From Rhodospirillaceae bacterium (GTDB lineage Bacteria; Pseudomonadota; Alphaproteobacteria; Rhodospirillales; Rhodospirillaceae), in contig NZGX01000021.1 in the NCBI GenBank assembly GCA_002691085.1, positions 1 to 30,321 of the forward strand: a DNA stretch of 30,321 nt, given 5' to 3'. Positions 1-9,667 of the stretch are shown here, one piece after another. Each line of letters opens with the position of its first letter. Positions within the stretch are counted from its first letter, which is position 1. Made by a program: the position numbers and the translations under genes. The notes beneath the pieces are model-generated. The model saw only the letters and a list, made by a program, of their open reading frames with translations. It was not told where the DNA came from and did no database searches.

Positions 1-2213
1 CCTCTACCAATTTCATCAAGTATAACAAAAGAAACATTAGTTGCTTGATTTAGTATTGCCGCTGTTTCTATCATTTCTACCATAAACGTAGAGTGTCCTC
101 TTGATAGATTATCTGATGCTCCAACTCTAGAAAATAGTTGATCAACTACGCCAATAGTTGCACTATCTGCGGGAACATAAGAACCGGCTTGTGCTAGTAC
201 TATTATTATTGCATTTTGCCTTAAATATGTTGACTTACCTGCCATATTTGGGCCCGTTAACAAACAAAGCTTTCCACCGCCATCATTTTTCTTACTATTA
301 AGTTCACAGTCGTTTGGAATAAATGAAGAATTAGTTTGATTATGTATAGACTTCTCGACTATCGGGTGCCTTCCCCCAATCACTTCAAATGATAAGGAGT
401 TATCTATTTTTGGCCTTGAGTATTTTTCTTGTATAGCCAGCAGTGCCAGAGATGATGCAACATCAACAGAGGCAATAGCACCCGCTAATAAGTATAGATT
501 TTCTGCCTCATTTTTTAATAAGCTTACTAATTTTTCATATAGATCAAGCTCTAAGATTTTTATTTTATCATTCGACTCAATTACCTTTCTTTGAATAGCA
601 TCCAACTCATCAGTTGTAAAACGCATTGAATTAGTCATTGTCTGACGATGATAGAAAATAGTTTCTGTCTCTAAAGCCTCACCTTTATCTCTAAGAAGAG
701 AATCACCATGCCTTATTGGAACTTCAATAAAGTACCCCGCAATATTATTATATTTTATCTTAAGGTTATTTATGTTTGTTTCATCAGAATATTTTTTTTG
801 AAGACTATTTAGCTGATTCTTCGCCCCCTGGGATAAAGCAATCAAATCATCTAATTCTTTTGAATAACCTTTCTCAATAAACCCTCCATCTCTAAGAGTA
901 TATGGAGGAGATTCAATAATAGCCGATGATAATTCATTATATAAAACTTTATAATCACCAAAGTTTTCTAATTCTTCAAAGAAAAAACTTTTATGATTTA
1001 TTTCTAAACAATTATTAAGGCTCTGTATTATCATTTTAATTAATGGAATTTGCTCTAAAGAGTTTGAAATAGCTAATAAATCTCGAGGTGAGCCTCTTCC
1101 TAAATTTAAACGATTCAGAGATCTTTCAACATCCAACGTATTTTTAAGTAACAAACGAACTTCACTAATTTTATCACTCTTTTTACAAAAAGCCTCAACC
1201 TGATCTAATCTATTATTTATTTCCTCAACATCAATTAAAGGGGACGAAACCCTTGAGGCAAGTAATCTAGCCCCTGCCGCTGTTTTAGTTCTATCAATTA
1301 TTGATATTAAACTTCCCTCCCTTTTACCGTCAACAGTCTCCATTATCTCTAGATTACCTCTCGTGGATGAGTCGATCAGCATAACTGAAGTATTAGAAAA
1401 CCTCATGGGAGATTTAAGTTTTGGAAAATTATTTTTTTGAGTCAAATGAATATAATCGACAAGCATACCGAGTGAATAAAGCTCAGAAGATAAAAAGTGA
1501 CCATAACTATTCATCGAGGTTACAGAGTATGCATCACATAATTTTAATAAAAGATTATTGAGTTTCGGTATTACTCCAGAAATATATGTAACTCTATTAG
1601 ACCATTCTTTTAAATTCCCTTTTATAGTATCTTTTTTTTCTAAATTATCATAAATTATTATTTCCTTAGGCCTTATTCTAGAAACAGAATTTTGTATCTG
1701 ATCAATTGAGCATTGTTCAATCTCAATATTACCTGTAGATACGTCTGCCCATGCCAAGCCAACCTCTTCCTCAACACACATGATTGCCAATAAGGAATTA
1801 AATTCCTTAGATTCAAGAAGAGAATCTTCAGTAAGTGTCCCTGGGGTAATTATCCTTACTACATCTCTTTTTACTACTTCTTTTGACCCTCTTTTTTTAG
1901 CGCTTGCAGGGTCTTCTAATTGCTCACAAATCGCTACTTTAAATCCACGCCTGATTAGTCTTTCAAGATAATTCTCATGTGAGTGGTAAGGTACACCACA
2001 CATAGGAATTTCTTCACCCTTGTGTTTACCCCTCTTAGTAAGAACTATATTTAATACAGATGAAGCTATCTTGGCATCATCAAAAAAAAGTTCATAAAAA
2101 TCTCCCATTCTGTAGAATAAAAGCATATCTGGATGCTTATGTTTTATAGAAAAATATTGCGCCATCATTGGCGTAGTACTTTTTTGATGAGATAATTTTT
2201 GGTTTTTTTTCAA
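1..2213 (-). CDS. mutS: DNA mismatch repair protein MutS (3' part missing at window edge)
   Basis: MutS recognises mismatches and small loops in DNA and recruits MutL. The frame reads without interruption from about 2213 to base 1. Near the N-terminus it has TPMMAQYF and the mismatch-contacting Phe-x-Glu motif in FYRMGDFYELFF. Near the left edge are the Walker A motif GPNMAGKSTYLRQ and, in the last 30 bases, the Walker B motif VILDEIGRG. About 737 codons are present; the end of the ATPase domain and the C-terminal helices lie outside the window. The start is uncertain. The first in-frame ATG (2168) would begin inside the conserved PMM motif, so an upstream TTG at 2213 (GTGGA 8 nt before it, 14 residues before the motif Pro) or at 2252 is more likely. 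The frame is open back to a TGA near 2297. It is divergent from maeB, an arrangement common in Alphaproteobacteria. Identity is secure; the start is not. Confidence 0.95.
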   Translation of the reverse strand, partial: MKKNQKLSHQKSTTPMMAQYFSIKHKHPDMLLFYRMGDFYELFFDDAKIASSVLNIVLTKRGKHKGEEIPMCGVPYHSHENYLERLIRRGFKVAICEQLEDPASAKKRGSKEVVKRDVVRIITPGTLTEDSLLESKEFNSLLAIMCVEEEVGLAWADVSTGNIEIEQCSIDQIQNSVSRIRPKEIIIYDNLEKKDTIKGNLKEWSNRVTYISGVIPKLNNLLLKLCDAYSVTSMNSYGHFLSSELYSLGMLVDYIHLTQKNNFPKLKSPMRFSNTSVMLIDSSTRGNLEIMETVDGKREGSLISIIDRTKTAAGARLLASRVSSPLIDVEEINNRLDQVEAFCKKSDKISEVRLLLKNTLDVERSLNRLNLGRGSPRDLLAISNSLEQIPLIKMIIQSLNNCLEINHKSFFFEELENFGDYKVLYNELSSAIIESPPYTLRDGGFIEKGYSKELDDLIALSQGAKNQLNSLQKKYSDETNINNLKIKYNNIAGYFIEVPIRHGDSLLRDKGEALETETIFYHRQTMTNSMRFTTDELDAIQRKVIESNDKIKILELDLYEKLVSLLKNEAENLYLLAGAIASVDVASSLALLAIQEKYSRPKIDNSLSFEVIGGRHPIVEKSIHNQTNSSFIPNDCELNSKKNDGGGKLCLLTGPNMAGKSTYLRQNAIIIVLAQAGSYVPADSATIGVVDQLFSRVGASDNLSRGHSTFMVEMIETAAILNQATNVSFVILDEIGR

Positions 2214-2325
2214 TTTAGCTATCCACTTTTTATATACAGCATAATTAGACAATTCAGCTTTTTTAATAGTTATTATTTTTATATTAGAATATGCTCAATT
2301 CAATAGAATAATTTGAAAGTTATTT

Positions 2326-4611
2326 ATGAAAAAAAACAAATTCTCGACCCTAGACATGGATTCTCTCCAAATGCATGCCTCTGCACGCCCAGGAAAGATT
2401 GAAATACATCCTACAAAACCACTGCTTACCCAGCGTGACCTGGCTCTTGCTTACTCCCCTGGGGTTGCAGCACCGTGTAGGGAGATAGCAAATGATCCAT
2501 CTAAAGTTTACGACTACACATCAAAGGGTAATATTGTTGCTGTAATATCAAATGGAACTGCGGTTCTCGGTCTGGGAAACCTTGGTGCTTCAGCATCAAA
2601 GCCAGTAATGGAGGGTAAGGCTGTATTATTTAAACGATTTGCAGATGTTGATGGATTTGACCTTGAAATAGATACAAATGATGTTGAAGAATTTATTAAC
2701 TGCGTAAAATATCTTGGGCCCTCTTTCGGAGGTATTAATTTAGAAGATATTAAAGCACCTGAGTGTTTTATTATTGAACAAAGACTTAAAGAGTTAATGG
2801 ATATCCCCGTTTTTCACGATGATCAACATGGAACAGCCATTATTGCTGCGGCTGGCTTATTTAATGCGTGTGAATTAACCAGTAGAAATGTAGAAGATAT
2901 TAGGATTGTAGTAAATGGAGCTGGAGCTGCTGCAATCTCCTGCGTTGAGCTTCTCAAGTCAATGGGAGTCTCTCCTCTCAATATAATAATGTGTGATTCA
3001 AAAGGTGTCATTTTTACAGGAAGACAGGATGGTATGAACCAATGGAAATCTGCACATGCTATTCAAACAAAAAAAAGAACTCTTGAAGAATCCCTGAAAG
3101 ATGCAGATGTATTTCTTGGCATGTCAGTAAAAGGAGCTTTAACTGAAAATATGGTAAAATCAATGGCAAAAGAACCAATAATTTTTGCCATGGCAAACCC
3201 TGACCCTGAGATTCTACCTGAACAGGTAGAAGCTATACGACCCGATGCAATAATGGCAACAGGTAGGTCAGATTATCCCAACCAGATAAATAATGTTCTT
3301 GGATTTCCTTTCATTTTTAGAGGCGCCCTCGATGTAAGAGCTAGGCTAATAAATGATGAAATGAAAATTGCTGCCGCAAAAGCTCTTGCAAAACTAGCTA
3401 AAGAGAATGTACCAGATGAAGTTGCTGCAGCTTATTCTGGTAGAAATTTAAAGTTTGGAAAAAATTATATTATACCAGTTCCATTTGATCCTAGATTAAT
3501 AGCGGCGGTTCCACCTGCTGTTGCACGCGCTGCGATGGAAACGGGTGTAGCAAGAAAGCCGATATCTGATATACAGGAATATAAAACAGAATTATCAGCT
3601 CGACTGGACCCGACTGTAGCAAGTCTCCAAACGATCTCTGCGGAAGTTACAAGGAATAACAAGAGAGTAGTTTTTGCTGAGGGAGAACAAGAAAGGTCTA
3701 TTAAAGCTGCTATAGGATATCAAAATTCTGGATATGGTGAAGCAATCCTTGTTGCAAGAAGGGATGTAGTTGAAGATAAAATTAAAGAGATGGGAATAAA
3801 AAATTCAGAACTTATAGACATAAAAATTATTAATGCATCTGAGTCAGAACATAATACAGAATATTTACAGAGGCTATATAAACTCTTACAAAGAAAAGGC
3901 TATCTCTTAAGGGACTGTAAAAGACTAATTAATCAAGACAGAAATACGTTTGCTTCATGTATGGTTCAGGCTGGACATGCAGATGCAATGGTTACAGGTC
4001 TCACAAGAGCTTATAAAACATCTCTCGATGAAGTTTGCAAAGTAATTCCACCAAATAAAAATGAGCTTGTTTTTGGTCTATCACTACTTGTTGGGGCTAA
4101 GGGAACTATTTTTGTAGCTGACACCTCGGTAAATGAGAGACCTAGTTCAAGTGAGTTATGTCAAATAGCGAAACAGTCGGCTTCCTTTGCAAGGTCTATG
4201 GGACATGAACCTCGAATAGCATTTTTATCATATTCAAATTTTGGTAACCCACCAGGTGGAATAGCCGATGGGATAAGAGAGGCGGTAAAATTTCTAGAAA
4301 AGGAAAATGTTAATTTTGAGTTTGACGGGGAAATGGGAATAGATGTTGCACTATCTTTGGATAGAAATAAAAATTATCCATTTTGCAACCTAAGTGGGCC
4401 TGCCAATGTATTAATTATGCCAGGCTTGCACTCTGCAAATATTTCTACAACACTAGTGCAGCACCATGGATTAAGTAATAATATTGGTCCAATATTAATG
4501 GGTTTATCAAAACCTGTACAAATTGTATCCATGAACTCTTCTGTTTCTGACCTTATACAAATGGCTTTAATGTCAGCCCATGGTGCGATTAAAACAGATG
4601 CCTTACTTTAA
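2326..4611 (+). CDS. maeB: NADP-dependent malic enzyme, malic enzyme-phosphotransacetylase fusion
   Basis: This 761-residue protein has the MaeB layout and the usual length of that family. Residues about 1-430 are malic enzyme, which oxidatively decarboxylates malate to pyruvate and CO2, usually with NADP. Visible motifs are LAYSPGVAAPCREI, the metal-site region FHDDQHGTA and a Rossmann VNGAGAAA. Residues about 440-761 are a phosphate acetyl/butyryltransferase-like domain, with RVVFAEGEQERSIKAA at its start and GLSKPVQIV near its end. In studied MaeB proteins this second domain mainly gives acetyl-CoA control rather than transferase activity; whether that holds here is inference. The enzyme links the TCA cycle to pyruvate and NADPH. 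It is divergent from mutS across about 110 bp, and its TAA stop shares the TTAA at 4608-4611 with the stop of convergent ampG. Start ATG 2326 has only a weak ribosome-binding site. Confidence 0.95.
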   Translation: MKKNKFSTLDMDSLQMHASARPGKIEIHPTKPLLTQRDLALAYSPGVAAPCREIANDPSKVYDYTSKGNIVAVISNGTAVLGLGNLGASASKPVMEGKAVLFKRFADVDGFDLEIDTNDVEEFINCVKYLGPSFGGINLEDIKAPECFIIEQRLKELMDIPVFHDDQHGTAIIAAAGLFNACELTSRNVEDIRIVVNGAGAAAISCVELLKSMGVSPLNIIMCDSKGVIFTGRQDGMNQWKSAHAIQTKKRTLEESLKDADVFLGMSVKGALTENMVKSMAKEPIIFAMANPDPEILPEQVEAIRPDAIMATGRSDYPNQINNVLGFPFIFRGALDVRARLINDEMKIAAAKALAKLAKENVPDEVAAAYSGRNLKFGKNYIIPVPFDPRLIAAVPPAVARAAMETGVARKPISDIQEYKTELSARLDPTVASLQTISAEVTRNNKRVVFAEGEQERSIKAAIGYQNSGYGEAILVARRDVVEDKIKEMGIKNSELIDIKIINASESEHNTEYLQRLYKLLQRKGYLLRDCKRLINQDRNTFASCMVQAGHADAMVTGLTRAYKTSLDEVCKVIPPNKNELVFGLSLLVGAKGTIFVADTSVNERPSSSELCQIAKQSASFARSMGHEPRIAFLSYSNFGNPPGGIADGIREAVKFLEKENVNFEFDGEMGIDVALSLDRNKNYPFCNLSGPANVLIMPGLHSANISTTLVQHHGLSNNIGPILMGLSKPVQIVSMNSSVSDLIQMALMSAHGAIKTDALL

Positions 4612-5960
4612 GCTCTCTTTGTTGAGTTTAAAGCACGTTGATTTATATGTTCAGGATAGAATTTAATTAGATATAAAATTAGAAAAACAGCTGGAGCGCC
4701 GGCTATAGTAGTTATAATAAAAAAGATAACCCAGTCAAAATGGTCCGCAAGCCAGCCTCCGCCAGCAGCTAAAAAAGTTCTTGCCAAATTCATAAATGAA
4801 GTTAACAAGGCGTACTGAGTTGCTGTATAAGATAGATTACATAAACTTGACAAATAAGCAATAAATGCAGTTCCACCTATACCGTTTGATATGTTCTCAA
4901 TAGATATTACGCATATAAGCATAGGTATTGAAGGTCCTAAAAATGCTAGAATGGCATAAAGAAGATTCGTTAAAGCCATTATGATTGACCCAAATAGTAC
5001 TGAATTCAGTATCCCGAAAGAAGCAACTAAAACACCACCTACTATGCTTCCAAAAATAGTCATAAAGACACCATACGATTTTGAAATTATTCCAATCTCA
5101 GTCAAAGTAAAACCTATTTCAAGATAAAACGGATTACTCATTGCAGCCCATATTCCATCAGCATACTTATAGAATATAATGAAGAGGAGTATAATTATCC
5201 AACCAGGCCTTGTATAAAAATCCTTAAATGGCTCAATAACAGAAGCCTTTAACCATTTATTTATTTTCTTTAATTTTAATTGGTCATCCCCACTAAATGT
5301 ATCTTGCGATAATTCTTGAAACTTACTGGGCTCAGAACTCATTAAGACTGTTAGTATCCCCACTAGCATAAAGATAGACATTATAAAATAGGTCAAAACC
5401 CATCCAATAATATCTGCTAATACTAGTGCACCAGCTCCTGCTGCAATAAGAGCGATGCGATAGCCTATCTGGTATATAGCTGCACCTGCTCCTTGCTCAT
5501 CACTTGCTAAACTTTCAATTCTAAAAGCATCTATAACTATATCTTGAGTAGCTGAAGCAAATGCCAAAATTATAGCAAATAATATAGTTAAGCCTAAACC
5601 GTTACTTGGATTAGAGAGGCCCAAACCAATAAGACTAACTAAACATATTATTTGAGAAGAAAATAACCAACTTCTTCTCTGACCTAAAATATTTGTTAAA
5701 ATAGGCAATTGTATAGAATCAACAATAGGTGCCCATACAAATTTTAACGTGAAAACAGAACCCGTAAGAACAAATAGACCTATTGTTGTCTTGTCGACTC
5801 CCACTTGGTATAGCCAAGCAGTTAAAGTGCTGAACATTAACAAAAAGGGTAAACCCGCTGAAAAGCCTAGAAAAAAAATTATGATTAGTTTCTTTTTTAA
5901 ATAAACTCCTATGAATTTCTTTGTTAAAGAAATTAAAAATTCTTTATACTTCTGAATCAT
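4608..5960 (-). CDS. ampG: AmpG-like muropeptide permease (major facilitator superfamily)
   Basis: This is a 450-residue polytopic inner-membrane protein with about 12 or more hydrophobic segments across its length. It carries AmpG-family signatures: FFLGFSAGLPFLL near residue 30, TIGLFVLTGSVFTLKFVWAPIVD near 60-80, and SATQDIVIDAFRIE followed by GAGAAIYQIGYR around 135-170. AmpG imports GlcNAc-anhydroMurNAc peptides released by lytic transglycosylases for wall recycling; MltA, encoded at 29282-30321, makes such products. The substrate here is inferred from family resemblance, and another PAT-family substrate is possible. The ATG at 5960 lies 17 bp inside the end of typA, which implies translational coupling. 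No convincing ribosome-binding site precedes it, only AAGAGA about 12 nt upstream. The 3' end overlaps maeB by 4 bp in convergent orientation. Confidence 0.85.
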   Translation of the reverse strand: MIQKYKEFLISLTKKFIGVYLKKKLIIIFFLGFSAGLPFLLMFSTLTAWLYQVGVDKTTIGLFVLTGSVFTLKFVWAPIVDSIQLPILTNILGQRRSWLFSSQIICLVSLIGLGLSNPSNGLGLTILFAIILAFASATQDIVIDAFRIESLASDEQGAGAAIYQIGYRIALIAAGAGALVLADIIGWVLTYFIMSIFMLVGILTVLMSSEPSKFQELSQDTFSGDDQLKLKKINKWLKASVIEPFKDFYTRPGWIIILLFIIFYKYADGIWAAMSNPFYLEIGFTLTEIGIISKSYGVFMTIFGSIVGGVLVASFGILNSVLFGSIIMALTNLLYAILAFLGPSIPMLICVISIENISNGIGGTAFIAYLSSLCNLSYTATQYALLTSFMNLARTFLAAGGGWLADHFDWVIFFIITTIAGAPAVFLILYLIKFYPEHINQRALNSTKRA

Positions 5961-7767
5961 TTTTTTTTGCTGTTCTCTTTCTAATATTCGGATCTAGAAA
6001 TCTTTTTCTTAATCTTATATATTTCGGTGTAACCTCAACTAATTCATCAGATTGAATATAAGATAAGGACTGTTCTAAGGTCATTACCTTTGTAGGAGGT
6101 AGTTTAATTGCATCGTCTTTCCCAGCTGCTCTAATATTAGTTAGTTGCTTGGACTTTAAAGGATTTACCTCTAAATCGTTATCACGAGTATGTTCGCCAA
6201 TTATCATCCCCCTATAAACCTTTACACCTGAACCAATAAACTGCTCCCCTCTATCAAGTAAATTATAAAGTGCATATGCAACAGAAGCCCCATCTGAGTT
6301 TGAAATTAATACGCCATTCCTCCTCGTTTCAATATTCCCTTTATATTCCGAATAGCCACTATAGAGCCGATTCATAATCCCGGTTCCCCTTGTTTCTGTG
6401 AGAAATTTGCTGTGATATCCAATTAAACCTCTTGATGGTGCAGAAAAAATCACTTTCATCCTGCTTCCGCCTGAGGGCTTTAGTTCTAATAAATCAGCTT
6501 TTCTTTTCGACATAGATTCTACAACTATCCCACAAAACTCTTCATCTAAATCAATTACAACGCTTTCTATAGGCTCTTCTTTTTTCCCGCTATCTGATTT
6601 CCTATATAAGACCCTTGGCATTGAAACAGATAACTCATAACCCTCGCGACGCATTGTTTCTATTAGTACACTTAACTGTAACTCTCCTCGTCCAGCTACC
6701 TCAAATGAGTCATGATCTGTTGACTGAGTAATTTTTATTGCAATATTTGACTCAGCTTCCCTAAATAATCTTTCACCAATTTGACGACTAGTAACTTTTG
6801 ATCCATCTAAGCCAGCAAGCGGTGAGTCATTAACTGAAAAGGTCATGGCAAGTGTGGGTGGGTCAATAGGCCTAGATTCAATAGGAGTTATTACATCTGG
6901 ATGACATATAGTATGAGAGACGGTTGCATTTTCTAACCCTGCAATAGCAACTATATCTCCTGCACATGCTTCACTTATAGGACTCCTCTCAAGACCCTTG
7001 AATGTTAATAGCTTAGATACTCTAGCATTCTCAATTTTTTCTCCCAGACTGTCTAGAACCTTAACCATCATATTTGTCTTTACAACACCTGAGTTTATTC
7101 TTCCTGTGAGAACTCTACCAAGGTATGGATCAGACTCAAGTGTAGTTGCAAGCATTGAAAAATTTTTTCTTGAATCCCCATCCGGTGGTTTTACGTGATC
7201 AATAATTGTATTAAAAAGTGGCGATAAGCTATCTGGTTTTTCTTCTAAATTTTTGACAGCCCATCCGTCTCTTCCAACTGCATATAATATTGGAAAGTCT
7301 AACTGTCTTTCATTAGCACCAAGTGCATCAAATAAATCAAAAACTTCATCTAAAACTTCTAAAGGACGGGCATCTGAACGGTCTATTTTATTAATTATAA
7401 CAATTGGCTCCAAACCTAGTTCTAAGGCTTTTGATGTTACAAATTTTGTTTGAGGCAAAGGGCCTTCAGCTGAGTCAACTAAAAGAACTGCTCCGTCAAC
7501 CATAGATAAGATTCTCTCAACCTCTCCTCCGAAATCAGCATGGCCTGGGGTATCAACTATGTTTATTTTAATTTTGTTCCATACAATAGATGTACATTTG
7601 GCCAGTATAGTAATTCCTCTCTCACGCTCAATGTCTCCGGAATCCATTGCACGCTCTTCAATTCTTTGATGGTCGAGAACGGCTCCTGACTGACGAAACA
7701 TAGAATCTACAAGAGTAGTTTTACCATGATCAACGTGAGCTATTATTGCAATATTTCTAATTAACAC
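5944..7767 (-). CDS. typA: Ribosome-associated translational GTPase TypA/BipA
   Basis: At 607 residues this has the standard TypA/BipA length and order: GTPase domain, EF-Tu-like domain II, EF-G-like domains III and V, and the specific C-terminal domain. GTPase motifs are visible: G1 AHVDHGKTTLVD (residues 10-21), G2 region RERGITI, G3 DTPGHADFGGEVER and G4 NKID. Later family blocks include GRGELQLSVLIETMRREGYE and SAPSRGLIGYHSKF. TypA binds 70S ribosomes and supports 50S assembly and growth at low temperature or under stress. The start is a GTG at 7767 with GGA six bases upstream. The gene lies 22 bp after the pfkB-type kinase gene and overlaps ampG by 17 bp, so the three probably share a transcript. 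Confidence 0.96.
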   Translation of the reverse strand: MLIRNIAIIAHVDHGKTTLVDSMFRQSGAVLDHQRIEERAMDSGDIERERGITILAKCTSIVWNKIKINIVDTPGHADFGGEVERILSMVDGAVLLVDSAEGPLPQTKFVTSKALELGLEPIVIINKIDRSDARPLEVLDEVFDLFDALGANERQLDFPILYAVGRDGWAVKNLEEKPDSLSPLFNTIIDHVKPPDGDSRKNFSMLATTLESDPYLGRVLTGRINSGVVKTNMMVKVLDSLGEKIENARVSKLLTFKGLERSPISEACAGDIVAIAGLENATVSHTICHPDVITPIESRPIDPPTLAMTFSVNDSPLAGLDGSKVTSRQIGERLFREAESNIAIKITQSTDHDSFEVAGRGELQLSVLIETMRREGYELSVSMPRVLYRKSDSGKKEEPIESVVIDLDEEFCGIVVESMSKRKADLLELKPSGGSRMKVIFSAPSRGLIGYHSKFLTETRGTGIMNRLYSGYSEYKGNIETRRNGVLISNSDGASVAYALYNLLDRGEQFIGSGVKVYRGMIIGEHTRDNDLEVNPLKSKQLTNIRAAGKDDAIKLPPTKVMTLEQSLSYIQSDELVEVTPKYIRLRKRFLDPNIRKRTAKKNDSEV

Positions 7768-7789
7768 TGTTTTTCCAAAAATTACTTTT

Positions 7790-8797
7790 TTAAAATTTAT
7801 TTACCTTTTCGGATAACGTAGCTAATGAAACATTAGGTCTCGCCCCTAGATGAGTAATAATTTCTGATGCAGCAAGGTTACCAAGTAAAGCTGAGTCACT
7901 GCCTTTTTGTTTATTCACATATCCGTATAAAAAACCTGCTGCAAACATGTCTCCGGCACCAGTAGTATCTAAAACATTAGGAACATCAAATGCCGGCGTC
8001 AAAAATGGTTTATCTTTTTCGATTGTATAAGCACCCCTATTTCCACACGTAACTGCAGCAACTTCAACAATTGGTTTTATTTTTAATAAAGCCATATCTA
8101 GATCTAAAGATTGGAATAAACTCTTAATTTCTTCTTCATTACAGAGAAGAATATCCACAAATTGCTTGATAAATGGGATTAAGCTATCCCTATGGCGCTC
8201 TACAACAAAAGGATCAGATAGAGTTAGTGCAACTTTAGTCTTATATCTGGCGGCCTTTTTGGATGCATTTATAATACCCTCTCTAGCACTTTTTATATCC
8301 CATTGGTATCCCTCGATATATAAGATTTCTGATTCGGCAATAAGATGCTCTTTGATATCTTCAGAGCTCAAAAATCCACTAGCTCCTAGATATGTAAACA
8401 TAGTTCTTTCTGCATCTGGTGTTATTAAAACTATACATCTTGCTGTTGGCAGAAGATCATCGAGAGGCGTGGTCCTATAAAACACCCCCTGAGACCTTAT
8501 GTCTTCAGCAAAGAAATTTCCTAAATCATCGTTATTTATTTTTCCTATAAAGGCCGTTTGTGCTCCAAAAGATGCCAAGCCTACCATAGTGTTTGCTACT
8601 GATCCTCCTGAAACTTTATCAAAACTTTTAATTCTCTCAGTTAAATTTAGTATCTTACTTTGATCCACTAAGTGCATAGTTCCTTTGTTAGCCTGTATTT
8701 CTGAAATAAATCTATCTTCACAATTACCTAAAATATCAACGATAGAGCTTCCGACACCTAAAACATCATATTTCTTTTTGGTAGTATTTTGCGACAA
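7790..8797 (-). CDS. PfkB-family carbohydrate/nucleoside kinase, adenosine kinase-like
   Basis: This ribokinase-fold kinase has about 335 residues. The first PfkB signature is represented by GGSVANTMVGLASFG and IGKINNDDLG in the N-terminal third, and the second by DTTGAGDMFAAGFLYGY near the C-terminus, which holds the catalytic Asp and the anion hole. The overall pattern resembles proteins annotated as adenosine kinase in Alphaproteobacteria, but a sugar substrate cannot be excluded from sequence alone. A TTG at 8815 is the most upstream possible start. I prefer the TTG at 8797 because a perfect GGAGG (8805-8809) sits 7 nt before it and the family-conserved region begins soon after (YDVLGVGSSIVDIL). 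There is no ATG near either site. It is the first gene of the likely kinase-typA-ampG operon. Confidence 0.85.
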   Translation of the reverse strand: MSQNTTKKKYDVLGVGSSIVDILGNCEDRFISEIQANKGTMHLVDQSKILNLTERIKSFDKVSGGSVANTMVGLASFGAQTAFIGKINNDDLGNFFAEDIRSQGVFYRTTPLDDLLPTARCIVLITPDAERTMFTYLGASGFLSSEDIKEHLIAESEILYIEGYQWDIKSAREGIINASKKAARYKTKVALTLSDPFVVERHRDSLIPFIKQFVDILLCNEEEIKSLFQSLDLDMALLKIKPIVEVAAVTCGNRGAYTIEKDKPFLTPAFDVPNVLDTTGAGDMFAAGFLYGYVNKQKGSDSALLGNLAASEIITHLGARPNVSLATLSEKVNKF

Positions 8798-8804
8798 AAC
8801 TGAG

Positions 8805-8809
8805 CCTCC
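8805..8809 (-). promoter_or_regulatory. Shine-Dalgarno GGAGG that decides the kinase start
   Basis: A perfect GGAGG on the minus strand lies 7 nt before a TTG codon at 8797. It falls inside the reading frame if the upstream TTG (8815) is used, so it argues for the shorter protein. Confidence 0.6.
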
Positions 8810-8958
8810 AGGCAATAAATTCTCTAATAGGATATTTATAATGAAATTTAACTTAATAAACTAATAATATTATATGAGGGTAACTATTAATGTAACTTAA
8901 CTTGGTGTAATAGGAAAAAAAACATGATACAATGAATAACTATTTGTTAGTTACATAT

Positions 8959-8987
8959 TTAGCATAACCATTATCTTAGTTTATATT
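8959..8987 (+). promoter_or_regulatory. Candidate housekeeping promoter for the bactofilin gene
   Basis: TTAGCA (8959-8964, four of six matches to TTGACA), a 17-bp spacer and TATATT (8982-8987, five of six matches to TATAAT) lie upstream of the bactofilin ATG at 9013, giving a predicted leader of about 20 nt. The rest of the 8816-9012 gap is AT-rich and must also hold the promoter for the divergent kinase operon, which I could not pick out with confidence. Confidence 0.4.
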
Positions 8988-9012
8988 AAGCCAAATACGA
9001 ATATAATTAAAA

Positions 9013-9588
9013 ATGTCAAAAGCTATTGAAGATTCAGATCATGTAGAACAAAAAACTGGTCAGACAGGGAAACTACCATTCTATAAATCTCCAGAAAATG
9101 TATCCCCACCAGTTAAACCTTTCAACAAGGGGTCTAAAATGTCAAAAAAAGCAAGTAGCAACTTCGAACCAAATATTCCAAGAAAAATTGTAGATATTCC
9201 CAATACTTCTGTAATGCGGGGCTCTTCTTCAGTAGAAAACAATAGTGGTGAACAACTCATTGTAGGTAAAACTATTTCGATTAATGGAGATATATCATCA
9301 TGCAAAACTTTGATTGTCGAAGGGAAAGTTGAAGCAAATGTTTTTGATGTCGTTTCATTAAATGTAGCACCAGGAGGAATATTTAAAGGAAATGCAAAAG
9401 TAACTAATGCATTTATTGCTGGAGATTTTAACGGATCTTTAGAAGCAACAAAGGCTTTAGAAATTGCTGAAACTGGAAAGATTAGTGGAGATATAAGATA
9501 TCAATCCATTTCGATAGCTACTGGGGGCGTTATAACAGGGAAAGTGTCCGTTTCAAGCGAGATAGATATTAAGAGCAATAAGGCCTAA
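9013..9588 (+). CDS. Bactofilin-family polymer-forming cytoskeletal protein
   Basis: This is a 191-residue protein. Residues 1 to about 75 are polar, low in complexity and probably disordered. Residues about 78-185 show the bactofilin right-handed beta-helix pattern: short strands separated by Gly/Asn turns, for example LIVGKTISINGDISS, LIVEGKVEANVF, AFIAGDFNGSLEA and LEIAETGKISGDI. Bactofilins polymerise into filaments without nucleotide and act as scaffolds at the membrane for wall enzymes, stalks or polarity factors. No transmembrane segment is present, so membrane association would have to be peripheral. The gene stands alone between a divergent kinase operon and convergent dapB, so context does not point to a client. 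No clear ribosome-binding site precedes the ATG. Confidence 0.88.
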   Translation: MSKAIEDSDHVEQKTGQTGKLPFYKSPENVSPPVKPFNKGSKMSKKASSNFEPNIPRKIVDIPNTSVMRGSSSVENNSGEQLIVGKTISINGDISSCKTLIVEGKVEANVFDVVSLNVAPGGIFKGNAKVTNAFIAGDFNGSLEATKALEIAETGKISGDIRYQSISIATGGVITGKVSVSSEIDIKSNKA

Positions 9589-9667
9589 AGATTTATGTAT
9601 GAATTAACTGGCCACCTTTAAAAGCTTCAAAATAAGATAAAAATTGCGAGCCCTTTTCCTTTATTAT

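Noticed and set aside
8166..8480. Open frame of 104 codons opposite the PfkB-family kinase.
   Set aside because: It is antisense to a clearly conserved gene, with no supporting signals.
9589..9667. Possible terminator between the bactofilin gene and dapB.
   Set aside because: I could not form a convincing stem followed by a T-run on either strand.
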